NCBI GenBank assembly: GCA_032871835.1
Contig: CM065295.1
Location: 44,390,360-44,454,359, forward strand
Direction of reading: 5' to 3'
Length of the DNA: 64,000 nt
Source of the DNA: Dipteronia dyeriana
Taxonomy: Eukaryota; Streptophyta; Magnoliopsida; Sapindales; Sapindaceae
Shown here: positions 10,861-21,923 of the stretch, piece after piece
Layout of the letters: each line of letters opens with the position of its first letter
Position numbering within the stretch: position 1 is the stretch's first letter
Notes under the pieces: generated by a model
Told to the model about the DNA's origin: nothing
The model's input: only the letters and a program-made list of their open reading frames with translations
Databases searched by the model: none
Program-made: the position numbers and the translations under genes

Positions 10861-11530
10861 AGCCTACACCCATCCCTACTTCGATCTTTTCTATAGGAGA
10901 TCATCAATCTCGTGCAGAGGAGATCAACGATCTCTTTTGTAAGAGATCATGGATTTCCTTCACAGTATATATCGACGATCTCCTCTGTGGAGCTCGTTCG
11001 ATCTCTACGGAGGAGATCAAATCTCCATTGGTGGTGGAGTCAACAGTTGGTAGAGTTTTCTCCTTTTTAATTTTTTAAATTTTTCAATAAGGTTATTTAA
11101 GTCTTTTAAGGTCAACCGTTAAAACTTTTGGTTGACCATTAATTGTAAGGAGTTTGATTGTAATTAAAGGAACTCCTAGCATATTTTGCCTTATTGCCAA
11201 AACACAAGATAAGTTTGTGCAATTTATCCCATTTTAAAAAATAGATAAAAGATGTTTTGAATAAGTTGTTATCGGATAGGATTCTTATCCTATCTAATCT
11301 CTAAATAGTTATATTTTGAATTTCTTGTGTTTCTTTATAAATAAAGTCTACTATCAATAAAACAACGATGAGTTAAAAATCTATAAATTATGTGCTAGTG
11401 TTTCTAACATTTTGTGTGGTTCTTGTTTCCCTCAAAGCATACCTGTTTTTCATTTTTGATCTATCGAACGTTGGTCAATCAACGAGTCAAAAGAATGATC
11501 TGGAAGATGACATGGCAGCTAAGTATATAG
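10861..11530. other. Second GAGATC cluster and AT-rich LTR-like fragment
   Basis: 10885-11035 repeats the GAGATC/GATCTC motif family of 9650-9830. 11190-11480 looks like an LTR fragment (TTATCGGATAGGATTCTTATCC, then a TATAAATAAAG box at ~11337), but no paired LTR is in the window. No coding sequence seen. Confidence 0.35.
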
Positions 11531-11712
11531 TGTTTAATTGTGAATACAAATTGGAAAATATTTGATTGTTATGCACACGGTATTCAATTCAGTTAGAAGG
11601 GTGTGCAATGCACCACCATTGTATAAAAGCTCACTCTCAGAGCTTAGATTTTTTGTACAGTTCTGTTATATAAAAAATACACGATTTTAGATTTCTTCAA
11701 ATCTCTTTAATG
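11531..11712 (+). repeat. Short copia 5' LTR (Ale/Retrofit-like), approximate limits
   Basis: A short LTR-like segment beginning TGTTTAATTGTG with a TATA box (TGTATAAAAGC, ~11618) ends just before a primer-binding site. Its right end is uncertain: CA occurs at ~11700, a few bases before the primer site. Short LTRs of this size are usual for Ale/Retrofit copia elements. Confidence 0.55.
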
Positions 11713-11724
11713 TGGTATCAGCGC
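11713..11724 (+). other. Primer-binding site for tRNA-iMet
   Basis: TGGTATCAGCGC matches the usual copia primer site TGGTATCAGAGC with one mismatch. It is placed directly between the LTR and the gag start. Confidence 0.75.
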
Positions 11725-11750
11725 TTGAAGATTAGGCTTCCGCTAATTCG

Positions 11751-12060
11751 ATGAGAGAAATGACGACATCTCAACTGACACCAACACCAGTCATCGTCGA
11801 CCAACAATCCTCTGTTTCAGCTTAACAATGGGTCATAGTCAAACAACTAATAAGGGTCAAGCTTAGCGACAATTACTTCTTACTGTGGAAACAACTAGTC
11901 AAAGTCGTGATTTGAGGTCATAGACTTCAGGGATTCCTCGACGGAACATCACTATTTCCTGTAGAGAAAACTTTAAACTCCAATGGAAACCAGGTAACAA
12001 ATCATGCTTAAGATATCTGAAATCATCAAGATCAGTTGATCGCGTCATGGATCGCGCCGG
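11751..12060 (+). pseudogene. Copia gag N-terminus (decayed, truncated)
   Basis: The frame from ATG 11751 starts MREMTTSQLTPTPVIVD and continues through KLSDNYFLLWKQLVKVVI and GHRLQGFLDGTSLFP to NHQDQLIASWI. This is the conserved start of Ale-type copia gag (LxxxNYLLWRxQ...GxxLxGFLDGT...WxxQDQLxxSWI). At least four in-frame stops kill it. Homology stops near 12060 and the sequence passes into a LINE-like tail, so the rest of the copia element is absent. Confidence 0.8.
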
Positions 12061-12079
12061 TGGCCTTTGATCCTCTAGC

Positions 12080-12438
12080 AGATGATTGTTCTTCGTTTCT
12101 TGGTGTGCAGCTGTTCATCTGGTTTTGGCTTCAATTTTTGTATTAGTGATGTTGTTGTCATGTGCTGGTCTTGCAACGGTCTTGTTGTTGTCTATGCTTG
12201 TTTTATGTAGCTTGTTGCAGTCTTTGTGATTTGCAGTCGCTTTTCTCTTCTCTTTAGTCTTGTCTAGGGCTGCTCTGCTATTTGCTATGGCTCTGCTTTC
12301 CTTTGTGATGGTGTTGTCTGACCTTCTTGTGTTTTCCTTCTGTGTGGGAGTTGTGGCTAGTGTGGTGTCTCGGTCTCTTGCCTGTTGTTTCTTTTGCCTT
12401 TCTTGGCGTCTTAATGAAATTTGCTATTAAAAAAAAGT
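12080..12438 (+). mobile_element. 5'-truncated LINE (L1-type) 3' end with poly-A
   Basis: T/G-rich sequence typical of plant L1 3' UTRs (repeated TGTTGTTGTC, TCTGCTTTCC, GTTGTGGCTAGTGTGG blocks) ends TTAATGAAATTTGCTATT plus A8 at 12430-12438. The tail is the strongest clue. It directly abuts copia gag sequence, so it is either an insertion or an RNA-level chimera. Confidence 0.65.
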
Positions 12439-12577
12439 GATGAACGCTTAAACAATATATATAAAAAATTAAAAGTTCTGCTATTATTATTAGTAATAAA
12501 AATATACATATATTCTAATCTCAATCATAAATGAAAGGAAATGAATATATATACATATATATATAGAGAGAGAGAGA

Positions 12578-12690
12578 GAGGAAATACCCCTTTTTAGTCT
12601 AAAAATTAGAAGATTTATTGTTTTTAATCAAGATTAGTGTTTATTGTTTTTACCCAACAATTGGCTGTAGAGACTGAAATACCCTTCATT
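12578..12690 (+). repeat. MULE-like left terminal inverted repeat
   Basis: It starts near GGAAATACCCC and includes AGATTTATTGTTTTTAATC, AGATTAGTGTTTATTG and TTTTTACCCAACAATTGG. It matches the reverse complement of 21924-22034. A (TA)n(GA)n microsatellite (12545-12580) abuts it. Confidence 0.7.
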
Positions 12691-13074
12691 TATTCATTAT
12701 TTGTTTTATTTATTTTCTTTTTATCTTAAAAGTTCCTCTTCTCTCTCCAATTATTAGGTTATTAAGTCAATTTCTATATCTCATTTCTCTCTCTTTGCTT
12801 TTTCACGGTCTACCCTTTTTTTTTATCTTATCTTCAATTTCTCCTTCAACCGCAGCTACTGCACATGCTTTTTCTCTTCTACAATATTTTTGTACATGAG
12901 TTTTCTCTTCTTCAATTTCTACATCTCATGCTTTTTCTCTCTTTGCTGTCTCTTTCGATCTTCAATTTATTCAATCGCCGGCCTCCCATGTCTTAAATAC
13001 ATATAGTTCAAAATCCTCTCTTCAATCTCTACTATTGTTGAAACTGCAAAGCCATTTTTTTTATCTCGGTACTG
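12691..13074. other. Pyrimidine-rich leader inside the MULE-like element
   Basis: C/T-rich, 5'-UTR-like DNA (repeated TTCTCTC, CTTTTTC) precedes the first exon-like module. No ORF of note. Confidence 0.4.
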
Positions 13075-13255
13075 CATAAAAACCCATATAAGAGATTTAG
13101 ATTTTGCTTCGAATTTCAACGATTGGGATTCGTATTTCACGGATTTGAATTAGGTTGTTAGGATGAAACGAGATGCTCCAGATCCTTATTCTAGAAGTAT
13201 GTATTAGAAACCCTATTTTAATTTGTTTCATATACAGATGTAATGATGATTTAAG
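13075..13255 (+). repeat. First-exon-like module, copy 1
   Basis: The module contains an AACCCATATA block, TTTCACGGATTTG, then ATG at 13163 opening MKRDAPDPYSR and a splice-donor-like GTATGT at 13197, followed by AAACCCTATTTTAATTTG. Two further copies lie at 14305-14525 and 14912-15115. The shared ATG plus donor suggests a short coding first exon; the downstream exon was not found. Confidence 0.6.
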
Positions 13256-13264
13256 GTTGAAGGA

Positions 13265-14175
13265 GATGGTTTACTTTGGTGTGTTTAATTGATAAGGTGT
13301 GGTGTGTTTTAATTGATTACGCTTGGTGTGTTTAATTTATTATCCTTAATGTGTAATTTGTTTTGTTCTGGTGTGTGTAAATTGATTACGAGGGTTGCCT
13401 TGATGTGTTTATTAGGTTGCTTCGATGTGTTTAATTGATTTGCCATAGTGTGTTTAATTAAGTTGTCCTAGTGTGTTTAATTTAGTTGTCGTGATGTGTT
13501 TAATTGATTTTTCATTGTGTGTTTAATTGATTTACACCTGGTATTGCCCTAGTGTATTTAATTGGGTTGTCATGATGTGTTTAATTGGTTTTCCCTTATG
13601 TGTTTAATTAGGTTGTCTTTGTATGTTTAATTGATTTACAACCGGTGTTGCCCGTGTGTGTTTAATTTGTTTACCATTGTGTGTTTAATTGATTTACACT
13701 TGTTGTTGCTCTGGTGTGTTTAATTGGATTGGTATGATGTGTTTAATTGATTTGCCGTAGTGTATTTAATATGATTGGCCTGATGTGTTTAATTGATTTT
13801 CATGGTGGGTTTAATTGATCTCCATGTTTTCAAACACTTATTTGGCTCCATCTTCTTCTCTGACAACTTCAACTTCAACTTCTTTTTCATGATCCATGTT
13901 TTCATCCACTGGTTTTTCTCCATTTTCTTCTCCAACAACTTCAACTTCTTCTCCGGTGCACTTGTTTGTGTTTAACTGATTAACTTATGTGTTTAATTGG
14001 GTTGAACCAGTGTATTTAACAGTGTTTGAAATATATTTGTGTTTAATTAGGTTGAACTGGTGTGTTTAGTTGTGTTCGAAATATGTTTGTGTTTAATTGA
14101 TGAACTGGTGTGTTTAGTTGTGTTAAAAATAGGTTTGTGCTCACTTGTTTAACTGGTGTGTTTAATTGATATGAA
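13265..14175 (+). repeat. GTGTGTTTAATTG motif array 1 (~30 copies)
   Basis: Degenerate units, typically (G/A)(G/A)TGTGTTTAATTG(A/G)TT followed by ~12 variable bases, recur about every 25-35 bp. A ~130-bp gap with TTCTCC-rich sequence lies at 13830-13960. Units all point right. Confidence 0.9.
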
Positions 14176-14304
14176 TAGACAAAACTATCTAAACCCGACG
14201 GCCATTCAGCATGGCAATCTTCTGGACCCACAAACAAATCCATCATCCCCCCGACGTCGAAATACAATTAAATCAAAAATCTCACTTCAATTTCTACCAT
14301 TGTT

Positions 14305-14525
14305 GAAACTATAAAGCCATTTTTTTTGTCTCTGTAAATCACATAAAACCCATATATAGGAGATTAATTTTTTGGTTCGAATTTCAGGGATTGGGATTTG
14401 TATTACACAAATTTTTGGTTAGGTTGTTATGATGAATCAAGATTCTCCAAATCCTTCTTCTAGAGGTTTGTATTATAAACCCTATTTTAATTTGTTTCAT
14501 ATGAAGATGTAATGATAAATGCCAA
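14305..14525 (+). repeat. First-exon-like module, copy 2
   Basis: Homologous to copy 1: ATGATG at 14429/14432 opens MNQDSPNPSSRG, and a donor-like GTTTGT starts at 14466, followed by AAACCCTATTTTAATTTG. Confidence 0.6.
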
Positions 14526-14911
14526 ATTTAGTAAACATTAATTTTGGGAGAATATATATGGTGTAAAGTTTTCGGATTTTTTTTTTAAATTTGCTCGATT
14601 GATTCTGAATCAAATAAGATTTTTAAATTTGACTCATTGTAATCTGTAAAAATTAATCGGTATGCTATTGAATGAATAATATTCAGGTTAAATAGACATG
14701 TTTTGATTTGTCAAAGCTAGTATTCTTGCTTCACTAAACTATTGAGGGTTCTTGATGATAATAATGCTTTATGTATCTTATGCAAACAGAAGAGATAACC
14801 CTCAAGAAAATTTATCTACTTGTTTCCGTATATGAAAATTTATGGATCAAAACCCAAATCTAGAATCTTCGTTCATTATATACCATTATTCTAACCCATT
14901 TATTTTTCTAT
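14526..14911. other. AT-rich spacer between modules
   Basis: No ORF, repeat or motif recognised. Confidence 0.4.
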
Positions 14912-15115
14912 ATAATGACAGAAAAACCATATAGGAGCTTCTGATTTTGCTTCCTATTTCATGGATTTGACTTTGTATTTCACGGATTGAGTTTCGTATT
15001 TCATGATGAATCGAGATGATGCAGGTCCTTCTTCTAGAGGTATTATTTTGAAACCCTATGTTAATTTGTTTCACTTTGTAGATTTGATGGTGAATTTAGG
15101 TTGAAGAAAAATGGT
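14912..15115 (+). repeat. First-exon-like module, copy 3
   Basis: Homologous to copies 1 and 2: ATGATG at 15003/15006 opens MNRDDAGPSSRG with a donor-like GTATTA at 15040, then AAACCCTATGTTAATTTG. It leads directly into array 2. Confidence 0.6.
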
Positions 15116-15380
15116 TTGCATCGATGTGTTTAATTGATTAACCGTGGTGTGTTTAATTTATTAACTGTGGTGTATTTAATTTGTTTATCCTGGTGTGTTT
15201 AATTTGGTTTGACCTGGTGTGTTTAATTGAGTGTGGTGTGTTTAATTGAGTTGCCCCAATGTGTTTAATTGGTTTGTGTGTTTAATTGGGTTGTCCTAGT
15301 GTGTTTATTTTTGTCTGCAGTGGTGTGTTTAATTTGATTCGCTCCGGTGTGTTTAACTGGTGAAACAAATATTTTGGTGT
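15115..15380 (+). repeat. GTGTGTTTAATTG motif array 2 (~12 copies)
   Basis: Same motif and orientation as array 1. It is cut at ~15380 by the nested LTR fragment and resumes at ~16940. Confidence 0.88.
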
Positions 15381-16934
15381 GTAATATTAATCTAGAGGGG
15401 TGTGAATAGATATTAAATAAATTTTACCAAATTTTCGTTAAAGGTCAAGTTGATGAAAATACCCCTATCTAGTTACAAAAATACCACAAGTGTAATAAAT
15501 GCGGAAATAGTAAAGACACTTGAGATATACGTGGAAACCATCCAAATGGAAAAAACCACGGGCTGATGAGTGCGCTACACTAGAACCTCGAATCCACTAA
15601 TGACAAAGGAATTACAACCTAATCCCGGTTTAATCCACCACCACTACCTAATCCTGGTATAAGTGAACCTAGTCCATCTTGCTTGCGATTTAAGCTACCT
15701 ACTCCCGGAAGCAACACAAGTCTTACTTCTCAATGAAGAGATAAAATGTCCTAAGTGAATATATGATGATATTCAAGAACAAACAAGGCTATGAAACCCT
15801 ACATTCTTATCTAGGATAATGAGATGACAATTAATGCAATCCTAGATATCAAAAGCTAAATGACATGTTCAAGAAGTTTAGCTAAACATAGACCAAACAA
15901 TCCTATGAAGCTATCACAATACAACACTCAATCATGGCATCACAACAATCTCTAATTTGTATATAGAAAATGTTCTAAGAGCATAAAAATAATTAAAGAG
16001 AAGGCTTAGCAAGTAAAACACTTAACTTATAAGAAGATAGTGAAGAACTTACCAAACAAGATGTGATGAAGCAACCCTATCCATAGATGCACTCTAAATG
16101 AACTTAGAAGATGCAAGATTAAGTTTTTATGCACATGGGAATACTTTGAGTGATTAAAAATGAGTTCTTGGAAGAGTTTTTCCTTTGAAATGTGTTCTAA
16201 GGAAAATATGTGATGTTCTGAACTCTTGTACAACCTTAAAGCAATAAGTTATATATATATGAGATCCAAACAAAGTGAGGTCGTTTTGGAAAAAATGTTC
16301 CAGCTTCCTCTGTGTTCGATGGTAGAGTAGCGCACCACCAGCGCACAACCTAATTTTACAATAGGCACTGGTCGATTGGCGCAGCCCAGTGGCGCAACAC
16401 ATGCGTTAATCCACTGGAACGTTTACGCTGGTGAGGCTGCGCTAGTCGAGTAGCGCACTACCAATTTTTTCATCTTTGCGCGGGTGCAGCAACACAACTT
16501 AGTGGCACAACACATGAGACAACCCACTGGAATGTTACGCTGGTGACGTACGCTGGTTGAGTAGCGCACCACCAGCGTAATGCCTATTTTCAACACTCAA
16601 ACACACAATAATCAATAAGTTCAAGAGTGATGAAAAATGCATCCTATTCTAATGCCTAACATGACATGAAACTTTAATTACAAGATGCAAATATATCAAA
16701 CAAGAGTCATTTAAATCAAAATGCACACAAGTATAACCACTCAACATATATGAATAAGAGTTATGTATGAATATGTGAGTGTGTGCTACTATCTCTTCAA
16801 AGTAAGTAAGCACAAGAATTTTACCTTCGGTGCTTCTCCTCTTGAGGTCTTGAGAGCCTAAGCTACCCTTACATAATACCCCAAAAATGTGATTTGTTCA
16901 CGAAATAAGCCAATCAACAAATGAGAATTTTACA
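15380..16934 (-). mobile_element. Nested solo LTR-like copia fragment, approximate ends
   Basis: The insertion interrupts the motif array. It starts TGTAATATT (15380) and ends AATTTTACA (16934), imperfect inverted TG...CA ends. Reverse complemented, it finishes with a CTATTCACACCCCTCTAG block like that near the 3' end of the copia LTRs at 44411 and 52340. No ORF of an element is inside, so a solo LTR is the simplest reading. I found no clean 5-bp target duplication. 16321-16580 carries three GTAGCGCACCACCAGCG-like repeats. Confidence 0.5.
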
Positions 16935-16939
16935 ACTAG

Positions 16940-17200
16940 GTAGCTCTGGTGTGTTTAATTTAGTGTACAGTGGTGTGTTTAATTTGGTTCGTCCCGGCGT
17001 GTTTAATTGGGTCGCACCAGTGTGTTTAATTGGTTTGCCGTTGTGTGTTTAATTGGTTTACCATGGTGTGTTTAATTTGGTTTACCATGGTATGTTTAAT
17101 AAGTTTGCCTTTGTGTGTTTAATTGGGGTTGCATTGGTGTGTTTAATTGGGTTGCCCCAATGTGTTTAATTGGGTTGCCCTGATATGTTTAATTGGTTGC
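16940..17200 (+). repeat. GTGTGTTTAATTG motif array 3 (~11 copies)
   Basis: Continuation of array 2 beyond the nested LTR fragment; same orientation and spacing. Confidence 0.88.
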
Positions 17201-18590
17201 ATCTTGTTTAATGTATGACTGATTTAATAAACTGACATCTAAATGTGTGATTTTTATTAGTTGAAACGCATGATTATAACCAACGAAATTTTTAGGTTTT
17301 GTAAAAAGAAATTTATCTACTTCAGTTCTGATTTCTACAAAACAAGCACCTGGTTGGAAAGCTATTCCAGTGTCATTTTTCTCATTGGACACCCAAGCAA
17401 ATGGAATACTTCCGAAAAATTGTGTTTGTGTTATTAAGGATTATGTTGCAATTGTTATGAATTTAGTTGTATTTCATGAACTATGTTGAAATTATATTTC
17501 ATGAATTGTAAGTATGGATTTTGTATTTTATTGAAAACACTTGTTTTGGAATTGTGATGAAACTAATGTTGATGATTATTTATTGATGAAACATATTATT
17601 TATTAAGGATTTTGCATTTTGTATGAAGCAGATCATTTGTTAAGATAGTTGGTGTGTTAAAAATGGAAAATTTTGGTGTGTTAATAATCTGTCACCATCC
17701 ACCAAAATTATCAGATTTTCTGCAACTCTATCAAGGAAAAAAAAAAACAAATTAACACATGATAAAATTCTACTCTAAAGATTTTTCATGTATTGAAATT
17801 GAGGCAACAACACGATTATAATCGTAAACATTATATGATATAGACATTATATGATATGACCATAATGTCTAAACAATAAAAACCCTGCAATAATTTGTAG
17901 AAAAAATACTAGTGACAAATTAAAATGTAAAAATTACAATACTCAACATTACTGGAATATATTTAGGCATAGTCACTAAATCACCCCACCTGCTTGAATT
18001 TTCTACATTAAAGCACTCCTTCCGAACATTCACCTATTTATCGGTTCCGTTCTGCCCACTGATTGTATACCAGTTTTGAGGTTGGACAGACGATCTCCTC
18101 TTCTCGGGGTTCGCGCTTCCAGCTCTTCTTCTATTCATGAAAAAAAATGAAAAATTAGTTTAATAATTGTCAATGTTCAATTAACAACCAGTTACAAAAG
18201 ATTGGGTTTGCCTAGTTACAAACAAAAACTTAGTTTCATAATTGTCAATGCCTCACAAATCTGAGTATTTTTTCTCTACAAGACTGAATGGCCTCTTTAA
18301 GACACTACACAAATTGGCTAAAGAACACACTCATCTTGATTCTCACCATTTCTTTCACATTTATTTCCACCAATTCAACACCACATAGTTGAAAGTGGGT
18401 TTTTATCTATTTTAAGAGAAAAATAATATTAACTTCATTAGTAGGTGGGTCGGTATTTCAACATATGGGTTCATAAGATTTCATTCCAACTAACTTTAAT
18501 TGTTTAAGTGAAAAATATAAAAAAACAGAACAACAAATGTCATCACAACTTCTGATTCACAAGTGCAGCAGAAGAAGTGGAAATTCATGA
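17201..18590. other. Central part of the MULE-like element
   Basis: AT-rich. Two short stretches look less random. 17270-17400 has an open minus frame (FQPGACFVEIRTEVDKFLF). 18035-18138 minus opens MNRRRAGSANPEKRRSS from an ATG at 18138 and runs ~34 codons to a stop. Neither is identified. If a transposase gene existed it would be expected here, but I see no MURA, SWIM or zinc-finger motif. Confidence 0.35.
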
Positions 18591-18990
18591 TCATGTCTTG
18601 GTTGATAAACAATTAAACACACTAAAAAACACATCATTGCTAAACAATTAAACACACCAGTCATAACCCATTAAACACGCATATAATAACCCGTTAAACA
18701 CATCAATCATACCCAATTAAACACACCCGTTCACAACAATTAAACACATCAGTCATACCAAATTAAACACACCATCCATAACACCAATTATAACCCATTA
18801 AACACACCCGTCCATAATAATTAAACACACCAGTTCACACTTAATTAAACACACCAGTCATAACCCATTAAATACACCCGTTCGCAACAATTAAACACAC
18901 CAGTTCATACCCAATTTCACATTATTAATGAAATGAAACCATAAAAAACACACAATTTCATATCATTAAAACACACCAGTTCACAACAAC
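18590..18990 (-). repeat. Inverted motif array 4 (CAATTAAACACAC, ~13 copies)
   Basis: Units read AATTAAACACACC on the + strand, the reverse complement of arrays 1-3, spaced ~25-35 bp. Confidence 0.9.
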
Positions 18991-19019
18991 TCATTGAATG
19001 GAGCAATATTTTAACATTC

Positions 19020-19375
19020 CAGTTGCTTCCAAAGTCTATCATTATCAATATTTAAAAAAAAACTGTAAATTTATTCAAGAGCAAAATGCCAAACACCACA
19101 CCAGACCGCCCCAAAAACAAACACCCAAGCTGCCACTGCAAAGCAACCAGAAGCCCCAACAACGCAGGGTAAAAAACAGGGTTGTCTCACGCCAACAAAC
19201 ATCAACCAAAAACAAGACCAACAAAAAATAACAACCAACAAAAAAAACAGACAAAACAATCGGCTACAAAGGTCCCCCCCACTCAACAAAATCACCACCC
19301 ATGCTAGAACCAAGCTTGGCAAGACTATCCGTAAAATGGTTGGAAGCTCTCGATTTGAACCTTGCCATCAATAAT
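19020..19375 (-). mobile_element. 5'-truncated LINE tail, minus strand
   Basis: Read on minus, 19375 to ~19270 gives FKSRASNHFTDSLAKLGSSM then GGDFVEWGDLC. This matches the end of the RNase H domain at the C-terminus of plant L1-type ORF2 (the REANxxADxLAKxG motif). It continues into T/G-rich 3' UTR and stops at a homopolymer tract (19052-19060). Only the last ~350 bp are present. Confidence 0.65.
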
Positions 19376-20024
19376 TAAACCACAAAAAACACATATAATC
19401 AAAGAAAGAAACAAACGAAAAACTCACTGTCAACACAACTTGTTTCAAAGAATGAGATGTCCAAACAAAAAAAAAACAACAGGGGTCTGGTCATCATCTA
19501 ATTGAAATATACTTTTATGTTGTTTGAATTTAGAACCACAAATCATGCTAACATTTTTCATATGCAAATTATGCTAACACCAGATATAAAAAACACTCTA
19601 AAGCTTCAAGCTTTCTTAATGTATCTATGAAAATCACAAGTTCAAACCAATTTGTTAAAATCCCTGTTCAGATTTTGAAATCCGTCACAACTGAATAAAA
19701 TGAATTTCTTAAAATCCCCCCTCAAATTTAGACAACCATTCACAAGTGAACAAAATTCACTTTGTTAAAATCACTGTTAAAATTTCGAAAACTATCACAA
19801 CTTAACAAAATCAATTTGTTAATGTACTTCAGTGAATTAATATAAGCATTACATTTGGTTGTGTTATGTACTTATAATTTGCTTGGAACTTCAATTAAGT
19901 GTTTTATAACTGCAATGAATTAGAAATAGATGGTGGCGAAGAAAGTATGTGGGTAATACTTGACGTGTTTTAAATTCAAAGTATGTAGGTCAAACAAATA
20001 CAATAGTACACTGATGTTAAAGGA
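19376..20024. other. AT-rich spacer between arrays 4 and 5
   Basis: Contains loose repeats of TTTGTTAAAATC...TTCACAA type (19650-19820). No coding signal. Confidence 0.4.
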
Positions 20025-20300
20025 CAATTAAACACACTAGTGCTCACGAATTAAACAAACTGGTGCTATTGGTTAATTAAACACACCAGTGCAAAAAAAC
20101 TAAACACAACAATGCTAAGTTGTCAAGATTTAAACACACCGGTTCTATTAAACAATTAAGCACACCAGTGTTCTAAAAATTAAACACACCAATGCTCACG
20201 AATTATACACACTGGTGCTATTGGACAATTAAACACACCAGTGTTGTTGGACAATTAAACAAACTAGTGATAAAAAATTAAAGACAACAGTGCTCAAGTA
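20025..20300 (-). repeat. Inverted motif array 5 (~11 copies)
   Basis: AATTAAACACACC-type units as in array 4, alternating with GTGCTATTGG / AGTGCTCACG spacers. Confidence 0.88.
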
Positions 20301-21390
20301 AAAGTATATGTATTCTGATTCAAAACCTTTCATTAAAACCATCATTCAAACAATAAACATGTCTAAGTTAACAATGGACATTCAAAACCATTCATCAAAA
20401 CAACCACTTTCCGTTAACCGCCACTTTCTGTTGCCATTTTTAAACAAAACATCCATAAAAAATCATCTATAAACAACACAACCATTTTCTCAGACTTTAG
20501 CAATAACAGCTTGTAAGAGTTCAAGGTATGTGTATCCACCTCTATAAAAATAACAAAAATGCAATGAAACAATCGGTTGTCGAAAAAAAGAAAGAACATA
20601 TAATGAAAAAAGGAAGAACGGTATTCAAACCTGAAAATTCATCTAAAAATCAAAGGGAGACTTGTATAGCACGCTATTGTTATATATCTCGAATGCCATT
20701 TCTTTTCGAATGACATTCAAAGATGACATTCCAAACAAATATCTCTATACCCAAATACTAACTTGATAGAACAAAACACAACATCACTAATTATAACATG
20801 AACTTGGCTTAATCAACTGTTTCAAAATGAAACATTATTTATGAAAATGAATTCTTTGCATTGGTCTAAAATGTTGTTATAAGCGAACACTTTTTCTTTG
20901 CATGCAAAATCTGTAAATTACATGGTACCTTATTTATGAGTGAAAGCAAAATAGAATCCAACACTAATACCCTTTCTATAGGCGACCACATATATAATGA
21001 ATGAACAATCCAGCTGTAGTTTTCATTTTGTCTAAGAGCACAAACAAAAATTAACTGCAGGGCACAAAAAATTCCACTCAAATCTACTAAAACATTGCTT
21101 TTCTGCAGATAGACTATTGACATGTTAGAATACTACAATAAACTAAAATATTTACATATGACAACTAACTGATGAGTTGCAAATTATAAAAAAAAAACAC
21201 CTGATATAAAATGTAACAACTTCAGTCGTTTCCATAGACCAAATAATGAAAGAATTTATTTGATAGAAAAAACTTTATTAAAAAAACAAGAGTACAAAAC
21301 CTCTGACATTTCAAAATATCCACTGATATTTTCTTGGCAAACAAACACAACCTTAATACCTCTGCTTTGTTAGTGTATGCATGTGTCTAT
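20301..21390. other. Right arm of MULE-like element, unassigned
   Basis: AT-rich with scattered short ORFs, none convincing. Confidence 0.35.
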
Positions 21391-21482
21391 CAAAATCATT
21401 TTCGAAATCGATTTTGAAATCAAAATCATTTTCGAAATCGATTTTGAAATCAAAATCAATTTCAAAATTCAATTTGAAATAA
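21391..21482. repeat. Tandem palindromic 30-bp repeat, 3 units
   Basis: Units of the form AATCATTTTCGAAATCGATT followed by TTGAAATCAA repeat three times; each half is a near inverted copy of the other, so each unit can fold back. The third unit has diverged. Confidence 0.8.
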
Positions 21483-21923
21483 AAATCAACTCCATCTCAA
21501 ATGCACAAAAGCAACCAAAATTACACAAAAATTAAAACCCTAAAATCAATTGTAAAGAGTAAGTGCAAACCTTTTTGTTTCTTTCACGCCACCGTGGAAA
21601 ACGCCGTTGACTAGAATCAAAGCCTGGTCACATTCGGTCGCCTCTCCCCTCTATCGGGGTCGGGTCGGGTCTTGCTCTTCTCTCCATCTTCACCATCATC
21701 ATCATCGGGTCTTTGTGGTCTTCGTTGTCGGATGTTCCTCATCGTTTGAACCCACAGTCGGTGCTCTCTCTAGTTTGTGATTGAAACACTTTGATTTTCA
21801 AAACTCACGGTTTCTTTTCAACCTTCTTTTTCTTTTCTTTTTTAATTTTATTTCATTTCTATCTTAATTGATTTTTATTATTACTTGTTTTTTTATTTAG
21901 TTTGTTTTCAATTCATTTTGATT
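21483..21923. other. Gene-5'-end-like stretch inside the MULE-like element
   Basis: 21590-21760 is GC-richer than its surroundings. On minus it opens MRNIRQRRPQRPDDDDGEDG, then a Lys/Arg-rich stretch, and ends soon after. It may be a captured exon or part of a lost transposase gene; not identified. Confidence 0.3.

Noticed and set aside
13265..14175. CRISPR-like array
   Set aside because: Repeats are short, degenerate and irregularly spaced in a plant nuclear context; there are no cas genes.
19071..19322. 83-codon minus ORF as a membrane protein
   Set aside because: It is the T/G-rich 3' UTR of a LINE tail, which translates into Phe/Leu/Cys/Val-rich text; its start overlaps the end of RNase H in another frame.
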